DNA from: Cornus controversa
Taxonomy: Eukaryota > Streptophyta > Magnoliopsida > Cornales > Cornaceae
Assembly (NCBI GenBank): GCA_026545225.1
Contig: CM048854.1
Coordinates: forward strand, 30,523,730-30,587,729
Direction: 5' to 3'
DNA: 64,000 nt
Under the pieces are notes generated by a model. It worked only from the letters and a program-made list of their open reading frames with translations, had not been told where the DNA came from and did no database searches. The translations under genes and the position numbers were made by a program. Below, in pieces: positions 11,436 through 24,231 of the stretch; the stretch's first letter is position 1; each line of letters starts with the position of its first letter.

Positions 11436-14400
11436 ATGCCACTAGGACTGCTATTAGGGTTAGGAAGGACAATGCGAAGAAAGCGTACCTCATCCCTTGA
11501 CATTCTCTCTTCAAAAAGGGGTCCGCGAGATTACTACAAGGGGAAGAATTGCAAGCCAACTGGTTTTCATACTCGCAAAGGTTTGATCATTCTTCACGTT
11601 GTTTAGTAATATTTATTTGTATTCATTGATTATTTGAGGATTCTGTTTAAATCATCAATTCACAATTTGGGTGTCTAGAAATGCATGTTAGGAATCAGAG
11701 GTTTTTGAATGGGGAAAGTTAATTGTAAATGCTAGAAGTATCCTATTCTTTCTTTTATATATGTACTTTTCATCACAAATTGTACTGATCATGTGAATTA
11801 CTCTCTACCTACTTTGTTGCGAAATTACAATGATTGCAAGATGTAGATTTTGGTTTGTTCAATAGGGGTACTGAGGGTCGAAATCATTTCTTTTATTGTT
11901 TCTGTGGTAGTAGTTTGAATGTCTCAACCGAATCCTTAGCTTTTATTGAAAAGTGTGGTTATTAAAATTTTATGATAGTGATTGGGCACATGTAATTCCT
12001 GGCTCTAGAAATTTGGTTAATCCTGTTGACCACTAGTAGTCCATTTCTTATATTGCTGTATATTAAATGAAACTGAATGTGATCTTAAAACAACTTTGAG
12101 ATAGCCTCATGTTCTTTTGTAATTTATAGAAGCTAATATCTTTGTCAACTTTATGTGAGTTTAAGTGGTTTTGTTTGTTTGTTTGTTTGTGTGTTTGCGT
12201 GTATTGTGGGGTTCAGTAAGAAAATTGAATTTGAAAATTCTCTTGCTGACACACCTGCTGGCACTTTTCTTTCTCAAGTGTTCTCTCTCTGTAAGACGAC
12301 CAGGAATAAATATTTCCTACAATATTTTTTTTAGTGAATTGGATCTCCATATAGCATGGATACTAATTGACGTACTCACATCAGACTTTAAAACTTATAC
12401 ATTTGAAAAGGACACTTATAATCTCTTTTTATTTTCGGTGTATGGTTAATTAAGTAATGGGATATAATATAGAGTAGCCTTCGAAACCTTTTTCTAAGCA
12501 AATACTGTGGAATTATTAAGCGCATTAAGGGTGTTATCATTTTGCATTATAGTCGTTCTACTCCTAGATGTTCAGCATGAAACTTTAGTTAGAATCCTAT
12601 AGTCCTGCATTTGGGAACTTATGTAGATTAAGTTAAAGCATTGCAAGCACTAAAGGAGGTCATAAAGAATGTGGATTAAGATATGGAACAAAGTTATTGA
12701 TCTTATGGATTAACAAGAGTTATGGTTTTAAATTTTGGTAATAAAACTCTTATTACAAATGAATTTGAGTTTTTGAACATTCTTTTCTATTTGTAGAAAG
12801 TACTTCATTTCTTGGTGTCAAAATAGTATATGTAGTATAAAAATGGAGCATCTATTCTTTCTCTCTCTCTTTTTCCAAAAAATGTTTTGGAGATTGTTTA
12901 TTGCTTACTGTCAAACTTTTTGTTTACACAGTAGTGATATTCTTTGTTTTTCTCTTCCATCTTTGGATTCCTATCTAATGATTTGGGATGTATAGAGCTG
13001 AATTGTTATCCTCGTGAACACAGATTTTAAAAGGGTAAACTTAAAATTAAGGCATCTCAAGAAAGGGAAAGGCTACACAGTGATTACAAGAGATAAATAC
13101 CTTATTCCCAATACTTTATTTAAGCTTAGGGTTAGGTTTCCATTATTGAGTTGTGTCTTATTAGATAATTTCTTAGAAGGCAAGTCTTGGTCTCAAGGAA
13201 GAAAAGTACTTGTTAGGCAAGTCTTGGGCTCTAAGGAATTATAATCTTTGTCCATCAAGGAATTAGGTTTTGGGCTCTATAAATAGTTACCTATGTTAAA
13301 GTTGAGACGAGTGAAAAGAAAAAAAGGCAATACTCTTATTGTATTTGAGAGGTTACTCTCATTGTTTTGAGAGGGCAACTCTTGCGTAGAGACAATACTC
13401 TCATTATTATTGAGAGGGCACTTGGAGAGAGAATTCTTGTCTAGAATTTGTGATTTCCTTTTGAGTGAGATTGGGTGTATAAGGGTTAAGGGTTAAGAGT
13501 TGAGTGTAATCTTCCAACTTGTACTGATACAATCTTTCAACTTATACTGTTACAATCTATATAGTGAAATCAGGCTCTCTATGAACTTAGGCTTGTTTGG
13601 CTGAACCACATATAATTCTTAGTGTATTCTTGCAAATTTCTTCGTACTTGTTTACTTATCATCATGTCGTAATATTTGGTGATACGTGATTGGAGACTTG
13701 TTTTTCAACAAATTGGTATCAAAGTTTCAAGGTACACACAAGGTGTTTGATAAAAGTCTTGTCTAGATTTTTCTTCATAATACGGGTGTTGTTCGTCTTG
13801 GGCACTTGTGACAATCATGGCTGATAATATTGTCACACAGTACAAGGTGGAGAGATTTGATGGTAAGGGTAGCTTCACCCTATGGCAAGGGAGGGTGAAG
13901 GACATCCTAGTTCAACAAGGCTTAGCGTGAGCGTTGAAAGGGAAGGATGGAAAACCGAAAAAAATGTCAGTTGATGATTGACAGGATATAGAGTCAAGAT
14001 GTGTTAGCACTATTAGATTTGGGGTTGTTATCATAATTTACAAAGGTGACACTCTTACCCAACATGAGTGATTTTTAGATTCACCCAAGTTGCGGTGTAA
14101 TCTAATTTCCTTGAGCCGGTTGGATTCCATGGGCTACAAGTGCTTCATTGCAGGGGGAGTCATGAAGATCACTAAGGGCTGCATGGTATTAATGCGAAGA
14201 GAACAGAGTAGAGGTTTGTACCGTCTGGTGGAGAGTGCCAATGGCACTCAAATTTCGATTGTGGATAGGAAACGGGGTGCACATGGTAACAAGATCTTGA
14301 GATGTGTTTCATTTGATTTATCAAAGACACAGGTTGCACGTTTCGAGACAGACGTGAGTGAGATGAAAGTTCTTGTTTTGAGAAAGGTTGCATCGAAGCT

Positions 14401-17400
14401 CCCTTCCAAAGTCACTTGATAGTGTTGACTTGATACAACTGCATGAATACATTGGTCGTGCGGATCAAGGGGGAGTATTGTTTCATACTTGATTCGAGTT
14501 ATGTAGCTGGAGTTTGAAAGGCCGATGGATTGTTTGTGGATTTGTAGACAGGAGTCTCGTGTATTGAAGACTTGTCAAAATTTTTGTCAAGGAGGATATT
14601 TGTTAGGTTGGCCCAAATTCCTATTGTGATTGGGTTTCCATTATAGAGTCGTGTCTTATTAGGTAATTTCTTAGAAGGCAAGTCTTGGTCTCAAGAAAGG
14701 AAAATACTTGTTAGGCAAGTCTTGGGTTCTAAGAAACTGTAATCCTTGTCCACCAAGGAATTGAGTTTTGGGCTTTATAAATAGTTACCTATGTTATAGG
14801 TTGAGACGAGTGAGAAGAAATGACAATACTCTCATTATATTTGAGAGGTCACTCTCATTGTTTTGAGAGGGCAACTCTTGTGTAGAGGTTAAACTTTCAT
14901 TGTTATTGAGAGGACACTTCGAGAGAGAATTTTTGTTTAGAATTTGTGATTTTCTTTTGAGTGAGATTGAGTGTATAAGGGTTAAGGGTTGAGAGTTTAG
15001 CGTACTCTTGATCTTTCAACTTGTACTGATACAATCTATATAGTGAAATTGGGCTCTCCGTGGATGTAGGCTTGTTTAGCCAAACCACGTATAATTATTG
15101 GTGTGTTCTTGCAAATTTCTTTGTGCTTGTTTACTTATCATCACGTCGTAATATTTGGTGATACGTGATTGGAGGCTTGTTTCTCAACACTTAGTTATCA
15201 AGTCTGACCTAGATGCTAACCAATCATAGGATTGGCATAAATGGTCATTGGTTCAACCATCAATCATATGGGGAAAGTTTAATATAAATAGAAGGAAAAT
15301 ATTTAGAAATAAAAAAATTGTTAAGATTTTGTTTAATTTTTAGCAATACTATAAAGCTTAAAAAACTACTGGATACTGCATATAAATGCATGCCATGTTG
15401 ATTAATTATATGTAAGTATAACATTTCAAATTTTGTAATAGTAATGTAGTTATACATATAAAAGTTTAGTGTTCCTACAATGCATATTTTGGTTTAAACT
15501 AACTTGTTTATATGTTCATACGATTAAATTGTATGATCTGAATTTGAATTTTCATGCTCAAATATTAATATTAGGAATGTAAGGATGACCATGGGTATAG
15601 TGAAACCATGAAAAGTTTCATTAGTAACATATTATGGTGTTGGTTTGGTGGTTCTTTATTTATACATGATATAATAAAATTGTATGAGTGTATTTGTATG
15701 TATGTTCAGTTGTATGGAAATAAAGGTGGAGAACATAATGGCAAATTGAAAGTCACGCTAAGTAGCATAACCTGGTACTGCAGTGTAGAAGCCTTAGAGG
15801 ACTAGGCTCGGTCATTTTGAAATTTACTTGAGCTTGACTCGACCTCGGCAGGAAGCCTGATGTGTGTGTGTTCTAGCTCCTCTCACATGATTTTGGGGGA
15901 GTTTAAGCTCAAGCTCAACTTGCCTACTACCGATGAAACCGTAAAGGGAAGGTGAAAAAGAAAAAAGAGAAATAAATCTGGAATGTTAAATCTAAAACTC
16001 CAAAATCAGACCTACTGGGAGAAGACATCCATGAAAAAGGAAAAAAAAAATCAAGTAATTGAAAGTAAATAAACAAAAGAAAAAAATTGAAAATCTAATT
16101 GGTTTTGTTGGTTTTATTAGAAAAAGGAATAAGAAAAAATATATATAAATGGTTTTATTGCTTTACTTCTCTTTAAAACTTGGGATGCTACTTTGTAACC
16201 AACAAAAATTCTTCACTTGGTCTTTTGAGTTGCTACATTTATCACTAATCCTAACTCATCATATCGAATAAGGAGCTCTAGGATTCTGAGTGTAGGAAGA
16301 TATATAAAGAAGACTATGTTGGACGGCTAGGGTAGAGAGATAAAAAGAAACCCATAGAGGTTGGATTGATGGGAATAGTTGGATTATCCAAAACATGAAT
16401 GTAAAGAATGTCATCCTAGTATATTCGTGATACGACATCATTCAACTCAACTCAACAAAGTCTTTTTTCAACCATTTGGGGTCATTACATGCTATTGATT
16501 CTAATTTTATCATTTCTTGTGTTGCCACATCAATCTCAATATTCTCATTTTTGCTACACTCATTTTTATGAATATGTTGTTTCTTAAAAGTCTAACATTC
16601 TACCACGTAAAGTTCGATTGGTCTAATAACTGTTTATAGAATTTATGTTTCACTTTTAGATGTGTACACTGAAAACACAATATGCCAGAAGCACTCTTCT
16701 GCTTCACTCATCTTGCTTTAACCTTATTCTTAACATCGTTTCTAATATCTTCCTCTTTGTGCATATTTTAGTTTAGGTAACAATTTTTTTTGCTTTTAGG
16801 TATCTTTTGACCCATCATGACTCATCCTGCTAGGAAAACAAATGGGGTTGAAGGGCTTGAACTCAAAGTACCAATAAAATATGTTTTCTTGAGATTGGAC
16901 GAGTTTAGGCTGGTCTTATTTAGGCTCAGGTCATTAATGAAACGAGCCTTAAACTTTGGCCCGGCCTTGGGGCTTGTTTACTATATATACGAGTTTGAAT
17001 GAGCTTATTACTAAGTTTGATTCATGTTGACCGGTGGGTCAAAATCGGTTCTCAAAAGTTGCTCAGGTCGAGCGGACCAATTCATTCCTTAGAGAAAAGT
17101 AGCATGCATGAGGGTTCGCCAAAGGAAGTCGGGGAAATGGAATGAGGGGAAGGAAGGAATTAGTGCTTAGTCAGGTGTCTAATTCGCCAATTGAGTAGTT
17201 TGAACGACCTAGCTGGGTGCAGTTTGGTAACATCAATTGTAAGCATGTTTACTTGAGGACCACTCTCGTAACATTTTTCTGAGCACCAACATTTGTGGGA
17301 CATGAATCCCTCAACCTCATTCGGAGAAACTCTCGTACTACACAAGTTGGGTTACATGAATGTAATAAATTTTATTTACTTGAATTGCCATGTTCACAAA

Positions 17401-18276
17401 GTATAATTTATCGAGTTCTCCCACATATTAGATTGTACCATGCTAGCTTCTGATTTTCATACTCAAAACATGTTCTTTTCATGTTCTCCCAAAGTTTGAA
17501 TGCGTGAAGGATAACAAGTTTTGAATGCTTACATAACTTTGTTGTTTTACTAAGTAGTTTAACAATTACAGGTGGCTACGTTGTGGTGCCAGAAAAATTG
17601 CCGAACTATGTAGTTCCGGATTTGACTGACTTCAAGGTATTTATATAATTCCATCTTGAAATGGCAGCTTTTAATGGAGCATGTGGGAATATGCATGTGT
17701 TGGCCAAGTAGATTGATTTTTCATTTGAAAATTCCTTGGACATTATTAGCTAAGAATGATTATGTGATTGTGGAACTCTCTAACTTGAAGCCAAAACTTG
17801 TTAGGAAAAGCTTCAATTCTTATGCATTGGTTATAGGAAGAAAGAAAAGGTTATTTTTTTCATTTATTTTAATTTTCCTTCCTTTTTCCCACAAAAAATA
17901 GTCCTACAAGTATTAGCATGTTGGTGGTTGAGGGTTGAGGTCTCCGTTGGAGCAATAGTTGATGCACGCCAGTGTTGGGTGTTTGTCTAGGAACTGCACA
18001 AATTTTGAAGTATTACAATATTTTTCTTCAGCAGCAGCACAAATTGCATACTGCTGCCAGACACGTAACGACTGCTGGTCGTGTTTGGCCAGCTGCTTTT
18101 GAGATCTTCAAGTCCAAGATTTAAATCTGTCATAACTTGTGTGCTGTATAAGTATTTCATACGTGTGCTAATTCACTTGTTCTTCCTGCTTGCAGCTGAA
18201 ACCGTATGTATCGCAGTGCCCAAGAGAAATCAATACTACTGAGGCTGATGATTCTGCTAATAAATCCACGGTGTGA
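11436..18276 (+). CDS. mL41: Mitochondrial large ribosomal subunit protein mL41 (yeast L27 type)
   Basis: A structural protein of the mitochondrial 54S/39S-type ribosomal subunit. Three exons, 11436-11580, 17572-17636 and 18196-18276, join in frame to 96 residues. The N-terminus MPLGLLLGLGRTMRRKRTSS is the basic start typical of this plant family. It is followed by LDILSSKRGPRDYYKGKNC, the conserved PTGFHTRKGGYVVVPEKLP, NYVVPDLTDFKLKPYVSQC and a short acidic tail. The start is supported by family length (about 90-100 aa) and by homology beginning at the first Met. Both introns have GT-AG borders. Intron 1 is about 6 kb because it carries a Copia element and other repeats. The gene is small and complete, with no coding damage. 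The protein is nuclear-encoded and expected in the mitochondrial matrix; targeting uses the basic N-terminus (inference). Confidence 0.92.
13130..15189 (+). mobile_element. Internally deleted Copia LTR retrotransposon in mL41 intron 1
   Basis: Two similar LTRs, 13130-13710 and 14601-15189, end in ...TCAACA; the second starts TGTTAGGTTGGCC. Directly after the first is a primer site, TTGGTATCAAAGTTTC (13712-13727). The internal region holds only a gag start (ATG 13818; YKVERFDGKGSFTLWQGRVK) and a gag_pre-integrase block (CNLISLSRLDSMGYKCFIAG, about 14095-14260). The nucleocapsid zinc finger, protease, integrase, RT and RNase H are missing and stops are present. A purine tract lies before the 3' LTR. 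CTTAG follows the element (15190-15194) and also precedes the apparent 5' LTR start (13125-13129), but that LTR has lost its first bases, so its border is uncertain. Confidence 0.85.
15195..17571. other. Remainder of mL41 intron 1: decayed repeats
   Basis: No coding signal. CT/AG-rich blocks such as GAGCTTGACTCGACCTCGGC (15830-15849) and GCCCGGCCTTGGGGCTTG (16959-16976) resemble decayed non-autonomous hAT-type repeats. A block near 16440-16495 (CAACTCAACTCAACAAAGTC, then CCATTTGGGGTC) resembles a common dispersed plant repeat. Both assignments are tentative. Confidence 0.4.
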
Positions 18277-19617
18277 GAAGTATCTGACCTATCTTTTAAT
18301 GTCAAAAACTGTTTTTCTGTTTGTTTTTTTTTTTTTAATTTCTTTCTTGGTTGGGGTTTGGGAGGGTTGGGTGAGGCCAGTTCATGGGTGTTCCTACTTA
18401 TTGGTAAACTTATAAGTATGATTGACCAAAATGGAAGGACTTTATTTTAGCCTGGAGGAATGGAAGGTAGATAAACTTGAGGTAACATCATGGTGTGACA
18501 AACTTATCCTTATCTAACAAAATTGGATTTGAGTTGTATTTTTAATATTTTATCATTCAAATAATAGAAGGGTATTTTTGTAATTTGCAGTTGTCGTCTC
18601 ACAGCCGCGTAATAGGGTTTTTTGATATTTTGTCATTCGGGTACAGTAATAGTTCACAGTACAAGTGGGGTAATAGAAGGTACTACCAAAACGTCTGGTT
18701 GGTTCAGTTTTTGAGAACTGAAAATCAGAAAAAAAAAAAGAAAGGGTTTGTTTTTAGAAAACCATCTTCTGTAGTTCTCACGAAACAGTTTTATGTTTTC
18801 TGAGTTTTTGAGTACGGTTTATTTTTTGACAACAGTTTTTTGTTTTCAGAAAAATGAAAATGAAAAAATCGATTGCACTTTTTTCAAAATTGTTTTATGA
18901 AAACTCATTTAAATAAAGTAATTAATGTTTTTCAAAAATTGTTTTTTTGTAATTCTTTAACAACAAAGTTTTTTATAAGAGTAATGATAGGGAATTCGAT
19001 TCGGACTAGTCCGAGAATAGTTATATTTGAGATAGGAGTGGTGGATTTTATTACATAATATTATTTAGTGACTATTATGTGATTGGATTTACCACTTCTT
19101 TTTCAAATCATTACTCTTTTGATAATTATTTAAAAAAAAAATAAACCAAAAAGATCCTACCTCGGTGGAATGTGGGGTTTCCAAGTGAAAACCCAAACAC
19201 GAAACGAAAGTGAATGTGAAGACAAAAGGAGACTGGACTTCAAATTCTTATATAATTTAAAAATATTTAAAGTATGTGGTTGATACCACGTAGACCTTTC
19301 ATGTAATCCAGAGAGTTAAGTTTAATAACGTAATCGAGTGAAACTTTACAACTTACAAGATAGAATCACCACCCAAAAAAAAAAAGAAAAAAAAATTATT
19401 ATTATAATATCGATTTCCCATTGTCATCCATTTGATTGCGTCCACGACTCTCTGTGCTTTTAATTTACTCCATTTATTTTGTAAAGTGGGCACCCAAGCC
19501 CAACGGAAAGCTTCGTGCTTTCCACAAAATGATCCCAACCACCGACTCAACCCCCAACTACGCTCATCAATCCGACTTTTCAAACTCACAACCCGTCAAA
19601 AAAAGCCATGTTGTGAA
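18277..19617. other. Intergenic, mL41 to the 158 aa gene
   Basis: AT-rich with T-runs and no supported gene. Low-complexity sequence rich in TTTTGAGAAC/GAAAA words at 18690-18960 recurs loosely at 21890-22020. Small open frames here show no family motifs. Confidence 0.5.
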
Positions 19618-19658
19618 CACACGACCGAAGTGTTCACACCAACTGTCACAGATAGACA

Positions 19659-19659
19659 T

Positions 19660-19705
<46 letters not shown>
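19659..19705 (+). promoter_or_regulatory. CT repeat plus TA repeat ahead of the 158 aa gene
   Basis: A (CT)n tract (19659-19686) runs into a (TA)n tract (to about 19705), about 80 bp before the ATG. TA-rich sequence and a pyrimidine patch fit a plant core promoter or leader, but both could be simple microsatellites. Confidence 0.4.
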
Positions 19706-19782
19706 AACACGCACATATAAAGATCAACCAGCACACGCGTATATAGGAAGATTACTACTACAAAGTACAAACAATCTATAAA

Positions 19783-20259
19783 ATGGAAAACATGAGATGG
19801 AAGAATCAGCAAATGGGCATGTCGAATCCTGAGTTTAGGTGCAAGCAGCACATGAAACACACGCAATCACCGGGTGTTTGCTCAGTTTGTCTTGGAGAGA
19901 GACTCTCACAATTGTCAACTAGTTCATGTAGTACCACCACCACCACCATGGCCACTTCTTGTTCTTCTCCGTCTTCTTTATCTTCCCGTTACTCGTCTTT
20001 CCAGACATCTCCGGTGCATCACCGTACTAGTTCAGAGGCAAAAGGGTCTTTTTCTTTTTTGAAGAATGGCAAGAATATGCTTACCAAGAGTAGGTCTATG
20101 GTTTTTGTTCCGCCAATCCGAGGAGAGGCCATGGACGGGAAGAAGAAGAAGAAAAGAGGGTTCTGGTCCAAATTGCTCCGTCGGAGAAGTAAGAGGATGG
20201 ATGAAGGTTTGGTGCTCTCAGTAACCACGAGGGAGATAATGAGTACAAGGTTACAATAA
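19783..20259 (+). CDS. Small Cys-motif protein, OCTOPUS/DUF740-like N-terminus
   Basis: A 158 aa intronless frame. The N-terminal segment has C20-x2-H23 and C33-x2-C36 in CKQHMKHTQSPGVCSVCLGE, then RLSQLS. This resembles the Cys-rich block (C-x2-HP ... GFCxxCLRERL) of OCTOPUS/DUF740 plant proteins, membrane-associated polar proteins of the phloem. A Ser/Thr-rich linker follows (about 43-90), including a Thr run, then a Lys/Arg-rich C-terminal part (about 115-140, KKKKKRGFWSKLLRRRSKR) that could bind membrane or act as a nuclear signal. The protein is far shorter than OCTOPUS, so it belongs to the small plant paralogue group at best and its function is unknown. Support for a real gene: biased composition, the conserved-looking motif and an upstream TA/CT promoter-like tract. 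A damaged partial copy lies 8 kb downstream. Confidence 0.75.
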   Translation: MENMRWKNQQMGMSNPEFRCKQHMKHTQSPGVCSVCLGERLSQLSTSSCSTTTTTMATSCSSPSSLSSRYSSFQTSPVHHRTSSEAKGSFSFLKNGKNMLTKSRSMVFVPPIRGEAMDGKKKKKRGFWSKLLRRRSKRMDEGLVLSVTTREIMSTRLQ

Positions 20260-22176
20260 TGGAGGTCTCTTTATATTCTAATCTTTCTTTTTTTCTTTGT
20301 TCTTAGTGTATATGAGTCATATGACATTGTAGTAGTTAGATATTCACAGAGAAAAGATAAAAAGGAGAAAAAACAAAGTTTGCATGTAATTTGTACATTG
20401 ATATGTGTTTCTATAGGAATCTGTAATGGGATTGTGAAGAAAGGCTTTGATGTTCTCTTTATATAAGAAAATAGTCAATTTAAGTATTGATTTTAGATTT
20501 TATGCTTTTGTTTCCTTGCAGTTCTAAAGGATGTTGTTGATTTGATTTTGTCCAAGAAATTTCTTTTAGTTAAAAAGTTATTTATTACATGCATGAAATA
20601 TCTTTTATAGTATGCTTTTGAAAAAAATCAGAATTGTAAAGCTTCTTTTACCGACAATTAGTAACACCTGGCTTTGTTGTCAAAAGTTTTTGGCAATTCC
20701 TCTTAGCTTTCAATACACTCTCTTTTTGGTTTTTTCCTCCCTGTTTTTTTTTTTTAGGTCACATTGGTGTCGGGTCTCTAAGAACAGTTCATAATCCACC
20801 ACTGAGTTCATGCATGCCCTCCATCTCACATGCACCAGACAATTATCTTGTGGTAATTAAATGATGCGAGAAATGATTTTTTTTTTTGAAGGAATGAAAT
20901 AACTTCTATTTCCCCATAAACAAAAACATGAAGCATGATTACCTAGACTAGGCGCTTTTTGTCGGTAGAGTCGTCAAAAAATTGCTATTGGTAAAAAGAA
21001 TTTTAGGTGTTTGGAAATACATTGTATAAAGTATTTTTTTTATTTTTAATATATTTGCCTATTTGGTAACAATATTTTTAAAAAATACTTATATTACTAA
21101 TTTTACAATAGTGTCCTTTAATAGAGTGTTATTATATTTTATAATAAAAATTTTATAAAAGAAGGGGTGAAATTGTCTTTAAAACAATAAAACATGATAA
21201 AATTGTGTAAGGATAAATAGTTGCCTAATATATAAAACTTTATTTTGAATGCAGTTTAAAAAGTTTTAAAATGTAACTTTGGGAAATGCTAAACATCATG
21301 AAATTTTATCATGAATTGCCATCATGAATGATGTGGCAGGTGATAATACCATTGGGATTCCGTGTATGGGGGGAATCCCACCAATACTAACTCATCATTT
21401 AATTGCCACATCATTCAAGATAAAAATTTATGAAATATTTTCATGACGTGTAGCATTGCTCTCATTCAAAAGCTTTTATTGAGCTACCATTTTAAGCTTT
21501 TAAAAACCAATCCCAAACAAGTACTTATGGATACATAAATAGTAAAACTTGTTTGATAAATAGAAATTAATGTTGTTACTAAAGTTTTGAATATGACAAA
21601 GTAGTTGCGAACCGAATTGTACATGCCATTACCTGTTTCATTATTTTTATGTCAAATTCGAAAAACACACATAATTACTGTCCCATTCGTAAAAGAAACA
21701 TTTGCTACTTGCTAGTCAAATTAACTGGATCATGCCTCTTACAACATTCTTTGTTCTTTAACTAATCAACAAATAGAGTCTTGTGAACAATTCGTAGTTT
21801 GAGGTCTGTCAAAAGTGGTTGTAATCTTGTTCCGTCAGTGAAATTTTTGTTTTATCTCATTTTTGAAAAACTTTAGGGTTCGATTGGTTTGTCACTCATA
21901 AAATTGTTCAAAAACTCTGTTTGATTCAATTTTTTTGAAAACTATTTTCTGAAAATTCAATTATAAAAATACTTGTTTTTTTATAGTTTTTTGAAAATAG
22001 TTCTCTGTTTTCCGAGTTCTTGAAAATAGGCCAAACTTGGCCCTTTTAGATAGTCAATTTTCATTACCACTGTTGTCATTATGAATAATAATAAATAATA
22101 TATTATTATGCAGGTCCCTTTAGATAGTCAGTTTGAATCATAGCCATTGTCACTATGAATAATAAATAATAGTATT
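20260..22176. other. Region between the 158 aa gene and the Gypsy element
   Basis: The first 500 bp (to about 20760) recurs at 28430-29120 downstream of the pseudogene, so it is part of a segmental duplication. Sequence near 21815-21870 also matches 30148-30200. A fold-back MITE-like block lies at 21280-21462. A near-duplicate of about 60 bp (CCTTTTAGATAGTCA and CCCTTTAGATAGTCA words) precedes the Gypsy LTR. No gene was seen. Confidence 0.55.
21280..21462. mobile_element. Fold-back MITE-like element
   Basis: The left end, AATGCTAAACATCATGAAA then TTTTATC and CATGAATGATGTGGC, is mirrored on the right by CCACATCATTCAAG, AAATATTTTCATGACGTGTAGCATT. The two arms pair over roughly 60 bp with mismatches around a non-palindromic centre. 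The flanking duplication could not be fixed, so the family is not assigned. Confidence 0.5.
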
Positions 22177-24231
22177 TGTAAGAAAAAAATCTCCCAACTA
22201 TTCACATGGACCTACTAAAGCACGAACAAGTCAAACTCAAGAAGGGATTAAACACAAGTTCAGAAAACAAGCCTCGAGGAATAGTCTCAAAAGAAAGAAT
22301 GGGTTAGGCCTCCCTTTTGAGGGTTAAAGTGGCACAATTTAGATATCAATCTAAATTATATTAGAAATTCATATGCTTGAGAGAAAAAAAAAAAAAAGCT
22401 TTAAATAGAGAAATTTGAGTCCTAAAAGGATTCAAATTTCAACTTGTATAAATAGAGAAAAATATTAATGAAAAATGACTCTTTTCTTTGAAAAAATCTA
22501 TTGTATTCTTGAATCTTTGGGTGCGTGCAAGAGATTAATTTGTTAAAAATTAGCCAGACAATTTTCTTATACTAACACTTTGGTGACATCTGTGGGAAAC
22601 GTTCTATCATTTTTTGTTCAAAGCTTGAAAAACTCATAGTTATGGTGGATACACGAAGAAATACTTACGACATGACGGATTTGGGGAGACCCCTTAGAAA
22701 TCAAAGGGGGGCGCCGTCGATATAGCCAAACATCTTGGAGCCACTAGTGTAGTCGAACGTTCAACAGTTAACCCAGCAGAACGAAGCTCTACGCCAGCCA
22801 ATCGCGGACCTCCAAGAAAGGGTGGAACGCGCCAAAAGCGCGAGAGACCCTGGACGACAGCAGAACGAAGGAGCTTATTCCAGTAACCACTTATTGAGTA
22901 CATCTCATCACAATCGACAAATAGGTGGTGATCCACACCTTGGTCGGGTCAATAATGATCAAATCAATCTTGCACAGTTCTATCTGGAATGGAGAACCCA
23001 AATGCAGCGTGAGATTGATGATCTAAAGGATAATAGATCATGTTATTCAGCCAACCAAGCGTTCGCGACCAGCAGGTTGATCGAGTCTCCCTTCACATAA
23101 AATATAGTCGGGACCGAAAGACTGAGAAGGTTTACCCTGCCTACATTCGTTACCTTCGACGGAAGAGCACATCTATTAGTACCAACAGAAGATGACCCTA
23201 GATGCGGAGAATGATACATTCATGTGCAAAATCTTTTCATCCAGTCTATTAGGACCAGCGTTGCTATGGTTTAAGCAATAACTGCCTCGCTCAATATCGA
23301 ACTTCGCAAGGTTTTGTGAGTTGTTCATTGTTCAGTACGTTGAAAATCAAGAACAAAGGAGGACCATCTCCTCATTATTCACTATGAGACAGGTTAAGGG
23401 AGAAAATTTGAAATCCTTCTTCACTCGCTTCAATTTGGAGATATCAATGATAGACCAGTGCAATAAAACTGTGGAGGTAGAAGCTTTTAAAATAGCAGCA
23501 CTGTCTGAGGAAGGTTTTCATAGATCTTTGGTAAAAAGTGCTCCAAAAGATATAGGTGATCTAAACTTCTAGGCTTAGAAGTATTTAAGAATAGAGGAGG
23601 ATGAAGCTGCCAGAAAACAATGATTAATTTTAATCACTGTGGGACAGCAAACAAAAAGCCAGATTGCTAAGGTAAAACTGTCTCGAGTTGTTCCATCATC
23701 TATTTAAGAATCAGTAAAAAAGCAAAGGGTCGAAGGAAAAATCACTCTACTAAAATTATCTCTGGCCAGGCTTTTTTATGAGAATAAAAGCAAAGGGATC
23801 TTTAATTCACCTTCGGCTATCATGCAACCCCTAGAACAAAGGGATAAGAACAAGCATTGTTTGCTTCATAGTGACTTTGGCCACACTACTAATGAGTGCA
23901 AAAATTTAAGGCAATAAGTGGAGGCTCTAATCACCGAAAGTGGCCTATCAAAGTATATCTTTCGTGAAGAACAAGCCAAACCGTTTGATCAGCTTCAGCC
24001 TCAATCGAATTGACAGTAGAACCCTGCTCCAGTTCGAGTCATCAACGTTTTTCATGGTCAACTGGCATCAAATCAAGAAAGGGAATCAGAAAGGCGATCG
24101 CACCTAAGGAGTGCCCAGAAGGTGCAAAGGATTAGGAAGGTTCACTTAGTGCATAACTGTTCAGCTAAGGTATCAATCGTCTTCACAGATGAAGACATAA
24201 GCAAGATCCAAACACCCACGAAGATTCGCTG

